Of a stretch of DNA of 64,000 bases, positions 27,665 to 37,213 are shown piece by piece. A model generated the notes under the pieces. It ran no database searches, had not been told where the DNA came from, and was given only the letters and a program-made list of their open reading frames with translations. Numbering within the stretch: position 1 is the first letter of the stretch; each line of letters starts with the position of its first letter. The stretch is from the NCBI RefSeq assembly GCF_014892515.1, contig NZ_JADBGR010000096.1, positions 1-64,000 of the forward strand. The letters run 5' to 3'. Origin of the DNA: Myceligenerans pegani (lineage in GTDB: Bacteria > Actinomycetota > Actinomycetes > Actinomycetales > Cellulomonadaceae). Both the position numbers and the translations under genes were made by a program.

Positions 27665-29182
27665 ATGCGGCTGGAGCTGCGGGGTATCACGAAGCGCTTC
27701 GGGGCGCTGGTCGCGAACGACCACATCGACCTGACGGTCGAGCCGGGTGAGATCCACTGCCTGCTCGGCGAGAACGGCGCGGGCAAGTCGACCCTGATGA
27801 ACGTGCTGTACGGGCTCTACGACGCCGACGAGGGCGACATCCTGCTGGACGGCGAGGTCCAGCACTTCTCGGGCCCGGGCGACGCGATGGCGGCCGGCAT
27901 CGGAATGGTGCACCAGCACTTCATGCTCGTACCGGTGTTCAGCGTGGCGGAGAACGTGATGCTCGGTCACGAGCCGGTCCGCGGCGGCGTGCTCGACCTC
28001 GAGTCGGCACGGCGGCAGGTCCGGGAGATCTCCGACCGGTTCGGCTTCCATGTCGACCCGGACGCCCTGATCGAGGACCTGCCGGTGGGCGTGCAGCAGC
28101 GCGTCGAGATCATCAAGGCGCTGTCGCGCAATGCCGACGTCCTGGTCTTCGACGAGCCGACGGCGGTCCTCACGCCCCAGGAGACCGACGAGCTGATGGC
28201 GATCATGCGCCAGCTCCGGGACTCGGGGGCCGCGATCGTCTTCATCACCCACAAGCTGCGGGAGGTCCGAGAGGTGGCGGACCGCATCACGGTGGTGCGG
28301 CACGGCAAGGTGGTCGGCGAGGCGGACCCGACGGCGTCGGACGCCGACCTCGCGTCGCTCATGGTGGGCCGCGCCGTCGAGCTGACCGTGCGCAAGGACG
28401 AGCCTCGGTACTCCGAGGGCATGCTGCGGGTCGACAGCCTGCAGGTGGTCGACGAGGCCGGTGCGGTCGTGGTCGACGACGTGTCGTTCGAGGTGCGCGG
28501 CGGCGAGGTGCTCGTCGTCGCGGGCGTGCAGGGCAACGGTCAGACCGAGCTCACCGAGGCGCTGCTCGGCCTGCAGGAGGACGTGTCCGGGAGCATCACG
28601 CTCGACGGCGAGGAACTGACCGGCCTGAGCGTGCGCAAGGTGCTCGACCGCGGCGTCGGCTTCGTGCCGGAGGACCGCACGTACGACGGCCTGGTGGGGG
28701 AGTTCACCATCGCGGAGAACCTCATGCTGGACCGCTCCGACGGGCCGCCGTTCGTGCGGTCGGGTTCGCTGCAGCTCGCCTACCGCGACGACTTCGCGCG
28801 CACCGCCGTGGCGGAGTACGACGTGCGCACCCTGGGGATCGACACCCCGGTGGGCCGGCTCTCCGGCGGCAACCAGCAGAAGGTGGTCCTCGCCCGCGAG
28901 CTGAAGCGCGACCTGCGGCTGTTCGTGGCGGCGCAGCCGACGCGCGGCGTCGACGTCGGCTCGATCGAGTTCATCCACAAGCAGATCGTGGCCACGCGCG
29001 ACGCGGGCGTGCCCGTCGTCGTCGTCTCGACCGAGCTCGACGAGGCGACCGCGCTGGCCGACCGGATCATGGTCATGTACCGCGGTCGAGTGGTGGGGAT
29101 CGTGCCGGCGACGACGCCGCGCGACACCCTCGGGCTGATGATGGCGGGGATCCCGCCGCAGCAGGAAGGAGAGGCCGCGTGA
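27665..29182 (+). CDS. Nucleoside ABC transporter ATP-binding protein (double ATPase)
   Basis: A 505-residue protein with two ABC domains, as in RbsA/YufO-type importers. The first half is canonical: Walker [10 protein letters not shown] (residues 35-43), [11 protein letters not shown], and FITHKL. The second half is degenerate at the P-loop (GVQGNGQTE near residue 290) but keeps a signature-like LSGGNQQKV (near 399). This asymmetry is normal for sugar/nucleoside importers of this class. The start ATG 27665 has GGGAGGAAG upstream. The stop overlaps the next gene as GTGA. Confidence 0.92.
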   Translation: MRLELRGITKRFGALVANDHIDLTVEPGEIHCLLGENGAGKSTLMNVLYGLYDADEGDILLDGEVQHFSGPGDAMAAGIGMVHQHFMLVPVFSVAENVMLGHEPVRGGVLDLESARRQVREISDRFGFHVDPDALIEDLPVGVQQRVEIIKALSRNADVLVFDEPTAVLTPQETDELMAIMRQLRDSGAAIVFITHKLREVREVADRITVVRHGKVVGEADPTASDADLASLMVGRAVELTVRKDEPRYSEGMLRVDSLQVVDEAGAVVVDDVSFEVRGGEVLVVAGVQGNGQTELTEALLGLQEDVSGSITLDGEELTGLSVRKVLDRGVGFVPEDRTYDGLVGEFTIAENLMLDRSDGPPFVRSGSLQLAYRDDFARTAVAEYDVRTLGIDTPVGRLSGGNQQKVVLARELKRDLRLFVAAQPTRGVDVGSIEFIHKQIVATRDAGVPVVVVSTELDEATALADRIMVMYRGRVVGIVPATTPRDTLGLMMAGIPPQQEGEAA

Positions 29183-30531
29183 GCCAGCACAGCCGCCAGG
29201 GCGGGGAGTCCGGCACGGAACCCCGGCCGGAGACGGAGCCCGGCCTCGCCGAGGAACTGGAGCAGGAGGCCGCCCGCGAGCAGGGGGCACCCGCGGGGCT
29301 CGAGCACGGCGAGGACACCGCCGACCGCCTGGCCCACGCGCTGCAGCAGACGATGAGCCACCCGTGGACGGTCGCCGCCGGGGCGATCCTCCTCGCCGTG
29401 GTCGTCGGATCGGTCATGATCGCGTTCACGGACGAGCGCGTGACCGCCGCCGCGGGCTACTTCTTCGCGCGTCCCGCCGACACGTTCGTCGCGCTGGGCG
29501 ACGCCATCGGCGGCGCGTACTCGGCGCTGTTCCGCGGCGCGGTGTTCAACCCGCGCGCCGACGGCCTGGCGGCCCAGATCCGGCCGCTCACCGAGACGCT
29601 CAACTACGCGACGCCGCTCATCACGGCGGGCCTGGGCGTGGCGCTGGCGTTCCGGGCCGGCCTGCTCAACATCGGTGGTCAGGGGCAGATGCTCATCGCC
29701 GCAGCCGCCGCCGGCTGGGTGGCCTTCGGCGTGACCGGCCTCCCGTTCGGGGTGCACACGCTGCTCGCCGTCGTCGCGGGTATCGCCGGCGGCGCGGTGT
29801 GGGCCGGGATCGCGGGCGTGCTCAAGGCCCGCACCGGCGCGCACGAGGTGATCGTCACGATCATGCTCAACTGGATCGCGTTCTACCTGCTGGCCTACTT
29901 CCTGGCGACGCCCGGGCTGCTGCAGGCCCCCGGGTCGTCCAACCCGAAGACCCCGGCCACGCCGGAGTCGGCGCAGCTTCCCGCCCTGCTCGGGGAGCGG
30001 TACAACCTGCACTGGGGCTTCGTCCTGGCGCTGGGCGCCGTGGTCTTCGTCTGGTGGCTGCTGAACCGGTCCTCGCAGGGGTTCGCGTTCCGCGCGGTCG
30101 GAGCGAACCCGCGCGCCGCGCGCGTGGCCGGCATCGACGTCCCCTGGGCCACGGTCAAGGTCATGCTCGTGGCCGGCGGCCTGGTCGGCGTGGCCGGCGC
30201 CTCGCAGGTGCTGGGCCAGGTCACCACCGGCTTCGGCGGGGACATCGACGCCGGCATCGGCTTCGATGCGATCACGGTCGCCCTGCTGGGCGGCTCCAAC
30301 CCGTGGGGCGTGCTCGCCGCCGGGATACTGTTCGGGGCGTTCAAGGCCGGTGGTACGGCGATGCAGGCGTCCGAGGGCGTGCCGAACGACATCGTGCTCG
30401 TCGTGCAGTCCCTGATCGTGCTGTTCATCGCGGCACCGCCGCTGGTGCGCGCGATCTTCAGGTTGCCGGACCCGGAGCGTCGTCGTACCCCGCGAAGGGC
30501 CCGCACGATCAAGAAGGAGGCGGCAGCGTGA
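29179..30531 (+). CDS. Nucleoside ABC transporter permease 1 (BPD_transp_2 type)
   Basis: A 450-residue membrane permease. An acidic, hydrophilic N-terminus of about 65 residues precedes the first helix ([21 protein letters not shown]). The core has the family features [17 protein letters not shown] and [14 protein letters not shown], and a series of hydrophobic helices. It ends with a basic tail ([12 protein letters not shown]). The GTG start at 29179 overlaps the ATPase stop; the next gene's GTG start in turn overlaps its stop. Confidence 0.9.
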   Translation: MSQHSRQGGESGTEPRPETEPGLAEELEQEAAREQGAPAGLEHGEDTADRLAHALQQTMSHPWTVAAGAILLAVVVGSVMIAFTDERVTAAAGYFFARPADTFVALGDAIGGAYSALFRGAVFNPRADGLAAQIRPLTETLNYATPLITAGLGVALAFRAGLLNIGGQGQMLIAAAAAGWVAFGVTGLPFGVHTLLAVVAGIAGGAVWAGIAGVLKARTGAHEVIVTIMLNWIAFYLLAYFLATPGLLQAPGSSNPKTPATPESAQLPALLGERYNLHWGFVLALGAVVFVWWLLNRSSQGFAFRAVGANPRAARVAGIDVPWATVKVMLVAGGLVGVAGASQVLGQVTTGFGGDIDAGIGFDAITVALLGGSNPWGVLAAGILFGAFKAGGTAMQASEGVPNDIVLVVQSLIVLFIAAPPLVRAIFRLPDPERRRTPRRARTIKKEAAA

Positions 30532-31832
30532 GCGCCGCAGTCGAGGCTCCGGGCGCGCCGGGCACGCCGTCGGACACCATCGAGAAGCGCCACGTGACGC
30601 AGGTGGGGTGGAAGGCCGCGGGCGGCCTGATCGTCGTCGGCGCGCTCTTCGCCCTGCTGCTCGTCACCGTGCCGCGCGAGGGCGACACGAGGTTCGCCCT
30701 GTCGCGGGACGCCGACGCGATCCAGATCCCGGTGCTGGAGATCCCGGCGATGCCGCTGGCGTGGGCATGCCTGGTGATCATGGCGCTGGTCGCGGCATTC
30801 TCCGTGGTCCGTACGCAGGCGAACCGGAGGACACCGATCTGGGTGATCGTGGTGTTCGGCGTCGTCTTCCTCGTCGGGTTCCTCGCGTGGGCCGGCGCCG
30901 GCAGCTCCGGCACCCTGCCGATCGTGAGCCTCCTGTCCGGCTCGCTGCTGGCCGCCGTGCCGCTGATCTACGGCTCGCTGAGCGGCGTGATCGGCGAGCG
31001 GTCCGGCGTCATCAACATCGCGATCGAGGGGCAGATGCTGGCGGCGGCCTTCACGGGCGCGATCGCCGGCTCGATCACGGGGTCGCCGTTCGCCGGCGTG
31101 CTGGCCGCCCTGCTGGCCGGCGTGCTCGTGGCACTGGTGCTCGCGCTCTTCACCGTCACGCACCGGGTCAACCAGATCATCGTCGGCGTGGTGCTGAACG
31201 TGCTGGTTCTCGGGCTGACGTCGTTCTTCTACTCGCAGGTGCTCGTGCCGAACGCCGCGACGCTGAACTCCGCACCGCGGTTCAGCACCTGGACCATTCC
31301 GCTGCTCAACGACATCCCGGTGATCGGGCCGGTGCTGTTCGACCAGGCCCCGCTCATCTACCTGATGTACCTCGTCGTCGCCGGCGTGTGGTTCGCGCTG
31401 TACCGCACCCGCTGGGGACTGCGGCTGCGGGCCGTCGGTGAGCATCCGAAGGCCGCGGACACCGTCGGCGTCAACGTCGAGGGCACCCGCTACCGTGCGC
31501 TGCTCATCGGGGGTGCGTGCGCCGGGCTCGGCGGTGCGTTCTACACGACCGTCGCGGTAGGCCAGTTCGGCCTGAACATGACCGCGGGCGCGGGCTTCAT
31601 CGCCCTGGCGGCGATGATCTTCGGGAAGTGGGACCCACTGCGGGCGGCGATGGCAGGCCTCCTGTTCGGGTTCGCACTGAACCTGCAGAGCATCCTGGGC
31701 GTCGTGGGTGAGGTGGTGCCCAGTCAGTTCATGCTCATGCTCCCGTACGTCGTGACGCTGTTCGCGGTCGCCGGGCTCGTCGGCCGTTCCCGGCCCCCGG
31801 CCGCGAACGGCCAGCCCTACGTGAAGGGCTGA
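30528..31832 (+). CDS. Nucleoside ABC transporter permease 2 (BPD_transp_2 type)
   Basis: The 434-residue partner permease. Family segments SGVINIAIEGQMLAAAF and GEHPKAADTVGVNVEG correspond to those in the first permease. Two additional hydrophobic helices precede the core. The start is GTG 30528, with AAGGAGG 7 nt upstream and a GTGA overlap with the previous gene; the long in-frame stretch further upstream lies inside that gene and is not used. Confidence 0.9.
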   Translation: MSAAVEAPGAPGTPSDTIEKRHVTQVGWKAAGGLIVVGALFALLLVTVPREGDTRFALSRDADAIQIPVLEIPAMPLAWACLVIMALVAAFSVVRTQANRRTPIWVIVVFGVVFLVGFLAWAGAGSSGTLPIVSLLSGSLLAAVPLIYGSLSGVIGERSGVINIAIEGQMLAAAFTGAIAGSITGSPFAGVLAALLAGVLVALVLALFTVTHRVNQIIVGVVLNVLVLGLTSFFYSQVLVPNAATLNSAPRFSTWTIPLLNDIPVIGPVLFDQAPLIYLMYLVVAGVWFALYRTRWGLRLRAVGEHPKAADTVGVNVEGTRYRALLIGGACAGLGGAFYTTVAVGQFGLNMTAGAGFIALAAMIFGKWDPLRAAMAGLLFGFALNLQSILGVVGEVVPSQFMLMLPYVVTLFAVAGLVGRSRPPAANGQPYVKG

Positions 31833-31835
31833 CCG

Positions 31836-32402
31836 ATGAGCACCACCGACGACGGCGGACACGCGGATCGCACGCCCGCGACGGACGCCACCACGACCGC
31901 CGTCGTGCACCCCGACTGGGAGGCCTTGCGTGAGGCGGCGCGCGACGCCCTGCGGTACGCGTACGCGCCGTATTCCGGGTTTCCCGTCGGGGCGGCCGCC
32001 CTGGCCGACGACGGGCGGCTGCTGACCGGTGCCAACGTGGAGAACGCCGCGTACGGCGTCACGCTGTGCGCCGAGTGCTCGCTCGTGAGCGCGCTGATGA
32101 TGTCCGGCGGGGGCCGGCTCGTGGCGTTCACCTGCACCGATGCCGACGGGCGGGTCATCATGGCGTGCGGCCGCTGCCGCCAGCTCCTGTGGGAGCACGG
32201 CGGGCCCGAGCTGTTGGTCGAGACCCCGCGTGGCGTGCTGCCCATGGACCAGGTGCTGCCGCAGGCGTTCGGGCCCGAGGACCTGGCCCGGGTGAGGGAC
32301 GGCCGGTCGGCCGCCGGTGACGCTGCCGCCGGCGACGCGGGTGCTGCCGCGCCGCGCACACGAGACCTTGGCAGCGCGGCCCACGGAGAGGAACCCTCAT
32401 GA
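31836..32402 (+). CDS. cdd: Cytidine deaminase
   Basis: A 188-residue enzyme that deaminates cytidine and deoxycytidine to uridine forms in pyrimidine salvage. It has the zinc motifs of tetrameric CDA: C-A-E in GVTLCAECSLV (the E is the proton shuttle) and CGRCRQ for the other two cysteines. APYSGFPVGAAAL and GANVENAAYG are the substrate-binding segments. Compared with ~130-residue CDAs it has a 25-residue N-terminal and a roughly 40-residue Ala/Gly-rich C-terminal extension. It lies 3 nt after the permease gene and overlaps deoA by ATGA, so imported nucleosides are processed by the same operon. Confidence 0.93.
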   Translation: MSTTDDGGHADRTPATDATTTAVVHPDWEALREAARDALRYAYAPYSGFPVGAAALADDGRLLTGANVENAAYGVTLCAECSLVSALMMSGGGRLVAFTCTDADGRVIMACGRCRQLLWEHGGPELLVETPRGVLPMDQVLPQAFGPEDLARVRDGRSAAGDAAAGDAGAAAPRTRDLGSAAHGEEPS

Positions 32403-33712
32403 CGACCGAGCACTTCGACGCCGTGGACGTGATCCGCGCCAAGCGGGACGGCCTCGCGCTGTCCGGACCCCAGATCGACTGGGTCGTCGACGCCTACACG
32501 CGCGGCGTGGTGACCGACTACCAGATGTCCGCGCTGGCCATGGCGATCTACCTGAACGGGATGTCGCGCACGGAGGTCGCCCGCTGGACCGGCGCGATGA
32601 TCGCGTCCGGCGAACGGCTGGACTTCTCCGGCCTGTCGCGGCCCACCGCCGACAAGCACTCCACCGGCGGCGTCGGGGACAAGATCACGCTGCCCCTGGC
32701 GCCGCTGGTCGCGACGTTCGGCGTCGCCGTGCCGCAGCTCTCCGGCCGCGGGCTCGGGCACACCGGCGGCACGCTCGACAAGCTCGAGGCGATCCCCGGC
32801 TGGCGGGCGGCGCTCTCCAACGACGAGACCCTGGCCCAGCTCGAGGACGTCGGCGCGGTCATCTGCGCCGCCGGATCGGGGCTCGCGCCCGCGGACCGCA
32901 AGCTCTACGCGCTGCGCGACGTCACGGCGACCGTGGAGTCCGTCCCGCTCATCGCGAGCTCCATCATGTCGAAGAAGATCGCCGAGGGCACCGGCGCGCT
33001 CGTGCTGGACGTCAAGGTGGGCTCCGGCGCCTTCATGAAGTCCCTCCCGCAGGCGCGCGAGCTCGCCCGGACCATGGTGGACCTCGGCACCGACGCCGGC
33101 GTCCGCACGGTGGCGCTGCTGACCGACATGTCCGTGCCGCTCGGGCTGACCGCCGGGAACGCGCTGGAGGTGACCGAGTCGGTGGAGGTGCTCGCCGGCG
33201 GCGGCCCCACGGACGTCGTCGAGCTGACCGTGGCGCTCGCGGTCGAGATGCTCGCGGGCGCCGGGAGGCCCGCCGGCGAGGACGAGGTGCGGGCAGCGCT
33301 CGCCGACGGTCGCGCCATGGACACGTGGCGGCGCATGATCGCGGCGCAGGGCGGCGACCCGGACGCGAAGCTCGCCGTCGCGAAGGAGACCGAGACGGTC
33401 GTGGCCGGAGAGGACGGCGTGCTGACGCGCCTCGACGCCTACGCCGTGGGAGTCGCCGCCTGGCGGCTCGGGGCGGGGCGCGCCCGCAAGGAGGACCCGG
33501 TGCAGGCGGCCGCGGGCGTCCAGTTGCATGCGAAGCCGGGCGACCGGATCACGGCCGGGCAGCCCTTGATGACGCTGCACACGGACACCCCCGAGCGGTT
33601 CGAGCGCGCCCGGCAGTCCCTGGACGGTGCGTGGGAGGTGGCCCCGGACGGGACCTCGGAGGCGACGGCCGCGGCCACCCCGGGAAAGCTGATCCTCGAC
33701 CGCGTCGCCTGA
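32399..33712 (+). CDS. deoA: Thymidine phosphorylase
   Basis: A 437-residue pyrimidine-nucleoside phosphorylase cleaving thymidine or deoxyuridine with phosphate to the base and 2-deoxyribose-1-phosphate. The family signature SGRGLGHTGGTLDKLE and the phosphate-binding KHSTGGVGDK are intact, as is KKIAEGTGALVLDVKVG. It is the last gene of the nucleoside operon. Its product feeds the DeoC reaction (via phosphopentomutase, not in this window), and deoC lies convergently just downstream. Confidence 0.93.
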   Translation: MTTEHFDAVDVIRAKRDGLALSGPQIDWVVDAYTRGVVTDYQMSALAMAIYLNGMSRTEVARWTGAMIASGERLDFSGLSRPTADKHSTGGVGDKITLPLAPLVATFGVAVPQLSGRGLGHTGGTLDKLEAIPGWRAALSNDETLAQLEDVGAVICAAGSGLAPADRKLYALRDVTATVESVPLIASSIMSKKIAEGTGALVLDVKVGSGAFMKSLPQARELARTMVDLGTDAGVRTVALLTDMSVPLGLTAGNALEVTESVEVLAGGGPTDVVELTVALAVEMLAGAGRPAGEDEVRAALADGRAMDTWRRMIAAQGGDPDAKLAVAKETETVVAGEDGVLTRLDAYAVGVAAWRLGAGRARKEDPVQAAAGVQLHAKPGDRITAGQPLMTLHTDTPERFERARQSLDGAWEVAPDGTSEATAAATPGKLILDRVA

Positions 33713-33722
33713 ACCCGCCGAG

Positions 33723-33750
33723 GCGGCCCCCGCCGATCGGAGGGAGCCGC
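33723..33750. terminator. Imperfect hairpin between deoA and deoC
   Basis: GC-rich arms around 33723-33733 and 33740-33750 pair with two mismatches, within the 45 bp between the convergent stop codons. It is a plausible but not strong bidirectional terminator. Confidence 0.4.
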
Positions 33751-33757
33751 TGTGCGT

Positions 33758-34462
33758 TCAGTAGGCGTTCGTGTCCGACGACGCCACGGCGGTCGCGCCG
33801 TCGTACCCGTCCAGCACCGCGGCCGTGCCCGACAGGCCCAGCCGCGTCGCCCCGGCGTCGATCATCCGGAGCGCCGCGTCGAGGTCCCGGATGCCGCCGG
33901 ACGCCTTGATGCCGAGTCGCCCGCCGACGGTCTTCGCCATGAGCGAGACGGCCTCCACGGAGGCGCCGCCCGTCGGGTGGAAGCCGGTGGAGGTCTTCAC
34001 GAAGTCCGCGCCGGCCGCCTCGGCGGCCTCGCACGCGGCGACGATCTGGTCGTCGCTCAGGGCGGCGGACTCGATGATCACCTTGAGCAGGCGTCCTTCG
34101 GGGACGGCGGCGCGGACGGCGGCGATGTCGGCCCGGACGTCGTCGAACAGCCCGGCGCGCGCGGCGCCGACGTCGATCACCATGTCGACCTCGTCCGCGC
34201 CGTCGGACACCGAACGGGCGGCCTCGGCCGCCTTCACCTCGCTGACGTGCTTCCCCGACGGGAACCCGCACACGGTGGCGACCTTGACCCGCCCGGCCGC
34301 GACCTCGCGCGCGTGGGCCACGAACGTCGGCGACACGCACACGGAGAACACGCCGAGCCGGGCGCCCTCCTCGACGAGCGCGGTGACGTCGTCGGCCGTC
34401 GCCTCCGGCTTGAGGAGGGTGTGGTCGACGGTGGCGGCGAGCGCCGCGCGATCCAGGGTCAT
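33758..34462 (-). CDS. deoC: Deoxyribose-phosphate aldolase
   Basis: A 234-residue class I aldolase converting 2-deoxyribose-5-phosphate to acetaldehyde and glyceraldehyde-3-phosphate. The N-terminal [11 protein letters not shown]-like segment ([11 protein letters not shown]), the Schiff-base region [12 protein letters not shown] and the proton-relay KASGGIRD are all present. The start ATG 34462 has GGAG 6 nt upstream on the minus strand; an in-frame GTG 18 nt earlier is less likely. It follows add on the same strand across a hairpin, so it may be partly independent. Confidence 0.93.
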   Translation of the reverse strand: MTLDRAALAATVDHTLLKPEATADDVTALVEEGARLGVFSVCVSPTFVAHAREVAAGRVKVATVCGFPSGKHVSEVKAAEAARSVSDGADEVDMVIDVGAARAGLFDDVRADIAAVRAAVPEGRLLKVIIESAALSDDQIVAACEAAEAAGADFVKTSTGFHPTGGASVEAVSLMAKTVGGRLGIKASGGIRDLDAALRMIDAGATRLGLSGTAAVLDGYDGATAVASSDTNAY

Positions 34463-34488
34463 CGTTGCTCCGTTCCGCACGGCTCCGT

Positions 34489-34512
34489 GGGCTCCGCGCT
34501 GTGGCGGAGCCC
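34489..34512 (-). terminator. Hairpin between add and deoC
   Basis: GGGCTCCGC (34489-34497) and GCGGAGCCC (34504-34512) make a 9-bp perfect stem with a 6-nt loop, 5 nt after the add stop on the minus strand. It is a terminator or attenuator before deoC. Confidence 0.55.
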
Positions 34513-34516
34513 GTCG

Positions 34517-35608
34517 TCAGAGCTGTGCCCTTTCGATCTTCTGGAAGCCGGGCACGATCACCTGCTCGACCAGCGTGCGCCGCTCGTCGTGGTGCACGAA
34601 GGCGCTCCACGCGGCGGCCACGGTGACGTCGAGCAGGTCGTCGAGGGTCCACCCGGCTTCGGTGTTCAGGAGCATCATCTCGCGTGTCATGGACGTGCGG
34701 GACATCAGGCGGTTGTCCGTGTTGAGCGTCACGGCGAAGTCGAGTTCCTTGAGGCGCGTGATCGGGTGCGTCGCGATGGACCCGGCGGCTCCGGTCTGCG
34801 TGTTCGAGACCGGGCAGACCTCGAGCGGGATCTGCTGGTCGCGGACCCAGTGGGCGACGGGCCCGAGCTCGGCGGGGGCCCCGTGGGTGCCGAACGTGAT
34901 GTCGTCGGCGATCCGGACGCCGTGTCCGAGCCGCAGGGCCTGTCCGGTGTGCAGCGCCTCGGCGACGGAGTCGACGCCGGCCGCCTCGCCGGCGTGGATC
35001 GTCACCGGGACCTGGTGCGAGGCGAGGTGCCGCCACACCTGGTCGTGCCGGCCGGGCGGGAAGCCGTCCTCGGGCCCGGCGAGGTCGCAGCCGAGGATCC
35101 CGTCTCCGGCCAGGGCGATCGCCAGGTCGGCGACCTCCGTCCAGCGGTCGGCCTGCCGCATGGCGGTGAGGATCTGCCCGGCGCGGATCGTGTGGCCGTC
35201 GGCGGCGGCACGTGCGACGCCGTCGTCGATCCCGGTCTGCACGGCCTCCACGGCCTCGGTCATGGTCAGCCCGCGCTCGAGGTGCTGCTCGGGTGCCCAG
35301 CGCAGCTCGGCGTGCACGACGCCGTCGGCGGCGAGGTCGAGGACCGCCTCGCGGGCGACGCGTTCCAGGGCGTCCGCGGTCTGCATGACGGCGACCGTGT
35401 GGGTGAACGTCTCGAGGTAGCGGACCAGCGAGTGGGAGTCGCCCGCCGTCGCGAACCAGTCCGCGAGCCCCGCGGGTTCGGCGGGGAGCACGTGACCGAC
35501 GGCGTCGGCGAGCTCGCTGACGGTGCCGGGTCGCAGACCGCCGTCGAGGTGGTCGTGGAGCAGGACCTTGGGCAGCGCCTGGATGGTCTCGGCGCCGAGG
35601 TGTGTCAT
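34517..35608 (-). CDS. add: Adenosine deaminase
   Basis: A 363-residue metal-dependent deaminase converting adenosine or deoxyadenosine to (deoxy)inosine. The N-terminal HDHLDGG supplies two metal histidines, HAGE the third histidine and catalytic Glu, and VTLNTDN the last Asp; EVCPVSNT is the usual conserved loop. The start ATG 35608 follows TAGGTT by 7 nt and has no Shine-Dalgarno. A much longer in-frame extension upstream runs antisense to the siderophore gene and is not real. It completes a nucleoside salvage set with cdd, deoA and deoC. Confidence 0.92.
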   Translation of the reverse strand: MTHLGAETIQALPKVLLHDHLDGGLRPGTVSELADAVGHVLPAEPAGLADWFATAGDSHSLVRYLETFTHTVAVMQTADALERVAREAVLDLAADGVVHAELRWAPEQHLERGLTMTEAVEAVQTGIDDGVARAAADGHTIRAGQILTAMRQADRWTEVADLAIALAGDGILGCDLAGPEDGFPPGRHDQVWRHLASHQVPVTIHAGEAAGVDSVAEALHTGQALRLGHGVRIADDITFGTHGAPAELGPVAHWVRDQQIPLEVCPVSNTQTGAAGSIATHPITRLKELDFAVTLNTDNRLMSRTSMTREMMLLNTEAGWTLDDLLDVTVAAAWSAFVHHDERRTLVEQVIVPGFQKIERAQL

Positions 35609-35615
35609 GCCGACC

Positions 35616-35621
35616 AACCTA
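35616..35621 (-). promoter_or_regulatory. Leaderless -10 box of add
   Basis: TAGGTT on the minus strand, 7 nt, then ATG at 35608. Confidence 0.55.
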
Positions 35622-35677
35622 GCTGTTCCGCGGGCCCGTCGTGGGGTGGACGGCTCGCACACCCGCCGCTCAGGAAA

Positions 35678-35696
35678 AGAGGTTAGGCTTGCCTCA
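35678..35696 (+). promoter_or_regulatory. DtxR/IdeR-type iron box
   Basis: This 19-bp site agrees at 15 of 19 positions with the known iron-box consensus TWAGGTWAGSCTWACCTWA. It covers the -10 box TAGGCT (35684-35689) of the siderophore-interacting protein gene, 9 nt before its ATG, so iron-loaded DtxR/IdeR would block transcription. Confidence 0.65.
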
Positions 35697-35698
35697 CT

Positions 35699-36505
35699 AT
35701 GTCGCAGATCGCTGAGATCCCTACCGCCCGGAAGCCGCGCAGCACCCCCGTCACCGCCACGGTCACGGCCGTCCGGCGTCTCACGCCGCACATGGTCCGG
35801 GTGACGCTGGGCGGCGACGCGCTCGCCGCCGTCGATCCCGGGCCGTTCACGGACCGGTACATCAAGATCGTGCTCGGCCCGCCGCCCGCACCCGGGGCGC
35901 GCCCGCTGGTCCGGACCTACACGATCCGCCGGGTGCACGACGAGGGCTGGGACGTCGACGTCGTCGAGCACGGCGAGGGGTACGGAGGGCCGTGGGCCGG
36001 CCGGGTGCGGCCGGGCGAGGAGGTGTCGTTCCTCGGCCCGGGCGGCGATTACGCGCCGTCCGCCGACGCCACCTGGCACCTGCTGGTGGGTGACGAGTCC
36101 GCGCTGCCCGCGATCGCGGCGGCTTGCGAGACCCTGCCGCGCTCGGCCCGGGCGCACGTGTTCATCGAGGTCGCCGGACCCGAGGAGCAGCAGGAGCTGG
36201 TGTCCGACGGCGACCTGCACGTCACCTGGGTGTACCGCGACCGCGGCCTCGGGCTCTTCCACACGGTCCGGACCGCCCACGAGTCGGGTGGGCTGCCCGC
36301 CGGCGTCCCGCACGCCTTCCTGCACGGCGAGGCCGGCTGCGTGCGCGACCTGCGCCGCTGGGCCCGGGCGGAGCTCGGCGTCCCGCGCGAGCTGCTGTCG
36401 GCGTCGGGCTACTGGAAGAAGGGGCGCGACGACGAGGGCTGGCGCGCGGAGAAGCCCGCCTGGCGCGCCGCGATCGAGCAGGACGACGCGGCGCTGGCCG
36501 GCTGA
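35699..36505 (+). CDS. Siderophore-interacting protein (ferric-siderophore reductase, FAD-binding)
   Basis: A 268-residue flavoprotein of the SIP/ViuB family, which reduces ferric siderophores in the cytoplasm to release iron. The FAD-binding motif is RTYTIRR near residue 80. WAGRVRPGEEVSFLGPGGDY and the C-terminal GYWKKGRDDEGWR are family landmarks, with an NAD(P)H-binding half between them. The ATG at 35699 comes directly after an iron box and 9 nt after TAGGCT, so the message has a leader of about 2 nt or none. No siderophore synthesis genes are nearby. Confidence 0.88.
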   Translation: MSQIAEIPTARKPRSTPVTATVTAVRRLTPHMVRVTLGGDALAAVDPGPFTDRYIKIVLGPPPAPGARPLVRTYTIRRVHDEGWDVDVVEHGEGYGGPWAGRVRPGEEVSFLGPGGDYAPSADATWHLLVGDESALPAIAAACETLPRSARAHVFIEVAGPEEQQELVSDGDLHVTWVYRDRGLGLFHTVRTAHESGGLPAGVPHAFLHGEAGCVRDLRRWARAELGVPRELLSASGYWKKGRDDEGWRAEKPAWRAAIEQDDAALAG

Positions 36506-36515
36506 CCACACCCGA

Positions 36516-36521
36516 TAGGGT
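36516..36521 (+). promoter_or_regulatory. Leaderless -10 box of the DUF402 gene
   Basis: TAGGGT, 6 nt, then GTG at 36528, with no Shine-Dalgarno. Confidence 0.5.
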
Positions 36522-36527
36522 CGCCGC

Positions 36528-37136
36528 GTGACGCAGCGACCCAGCATCCCCGGCGAACCCGTCCGAGCGCGTTACACCAAGTGGGACGGCAGCCCGCACT
36601 GGCAGTTCGACGCCGTGTACCTCGGGACCGACGAGCACGGGATCTGGGTCGGGTACCCCGCCGGCACCCGGTTCGCGCGCCCGGGACTCGGGTACCGGGC
36701 GCGCACCCGCGGCGTCGGGTACTTCCCGGACGCCGGCTGGACGCCCGCGTTCTATCCCGGGGACCAGGACCATCCCTACGGCACCCGCGTGTACACCGAC
36801 CTCACGACCGTTCCGGAGTGGCGCGGCGTGCCCGCAGGGCGACGCCGGAACGGAGCGCGCGCCTTCGAGGTGACCATGGTCGACCTCGACCTCGACGTGA
36901 TCGGCTTCCACGCCGGCCACCTCGACCCTCGTGGCCGCGCGTTCGTCGACGACCGGGACGAGTTCGCCGAGCACCGCGTGCGGTACGGGTACCCCGACGA
37001 ACTCGTCGCGCGCGTCGAGGCGGACGCGCAGACGCTGCTCGCCGCCGTGCTCGACGGCGAGGCGCCGTTCGACGACGTCGTCCCCGAGCGCTGGTTCGCC
37101 GTGCTGGACACCGTGCTCGCCGGGAGCGCACGGTGA
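36528..37136 (+). CDS. DUF402 domain-containing protein
   Basis: A 202-residue protein of the DUF402 fold family, whose characterised members (for example nucleoside tri/diphosphate phosphatases and FomD) hydrolyse nucleotides with divalent metals. Visible features are the KWDGSPHWQFDAVYLG start, a mid-protein W-T-P-x-F-Y-P-G segment, and the acidic block VDLDLDVIGFHAG near residue 120, followed by DRDEFAEH. It is not possible to name the substrate. It starts GTG 36528 on a leaderless promoter 22 nt after the SIP gene and ends 77 nt before ugd. Confidence 0.75.
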   Translation: MTQRPSIPGEPVRARYTKWDGSPHWQFDAVYLGTDEHGIWVGYPAGTRFARPGLGYRARTRGVGYFPDAGWTPAFYPGDQDHPYGTRVYTDLTTVPEWRGVPAGRRRNGARAFEVTMVDLDLDVIGFHAGHLDPRGRAFVDDRDEFAEHRVRYGYPDELVARVEADAQTLLAAVLDGEAPFDDVVPERWFAVLDTVLAGSAR

Positions 37137-37200
37137 GAAGCCCCTGCGGGGAGCTCCTGGTCCTCGGGTGAAGCCGGGAGGTCCCTTCGTACCCAGCCCG

Positions 37201-37206
37201 TACTAT
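37201..37206 (+). promoter_or_regulatory. Leaderless -10 box of ugd
   Basis: TACTAT, 7 nt, then ATG at 37214. The in-frame ATG at 37205 overlaps the box itself and cannot be used from this promoter. Confidence 0.6.
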
Positions 37207-37213
37207 GGGCCGC

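Noticed and set aside
29895-32384. A minus-strand open frame of about 830 codons antisense to the nucleoside permeases and cdd
   Set aside because: Composition is typical of an antisense shadow (runs of His/Arg/Asp/Gly); the opposite-strand genes are unambiguous.
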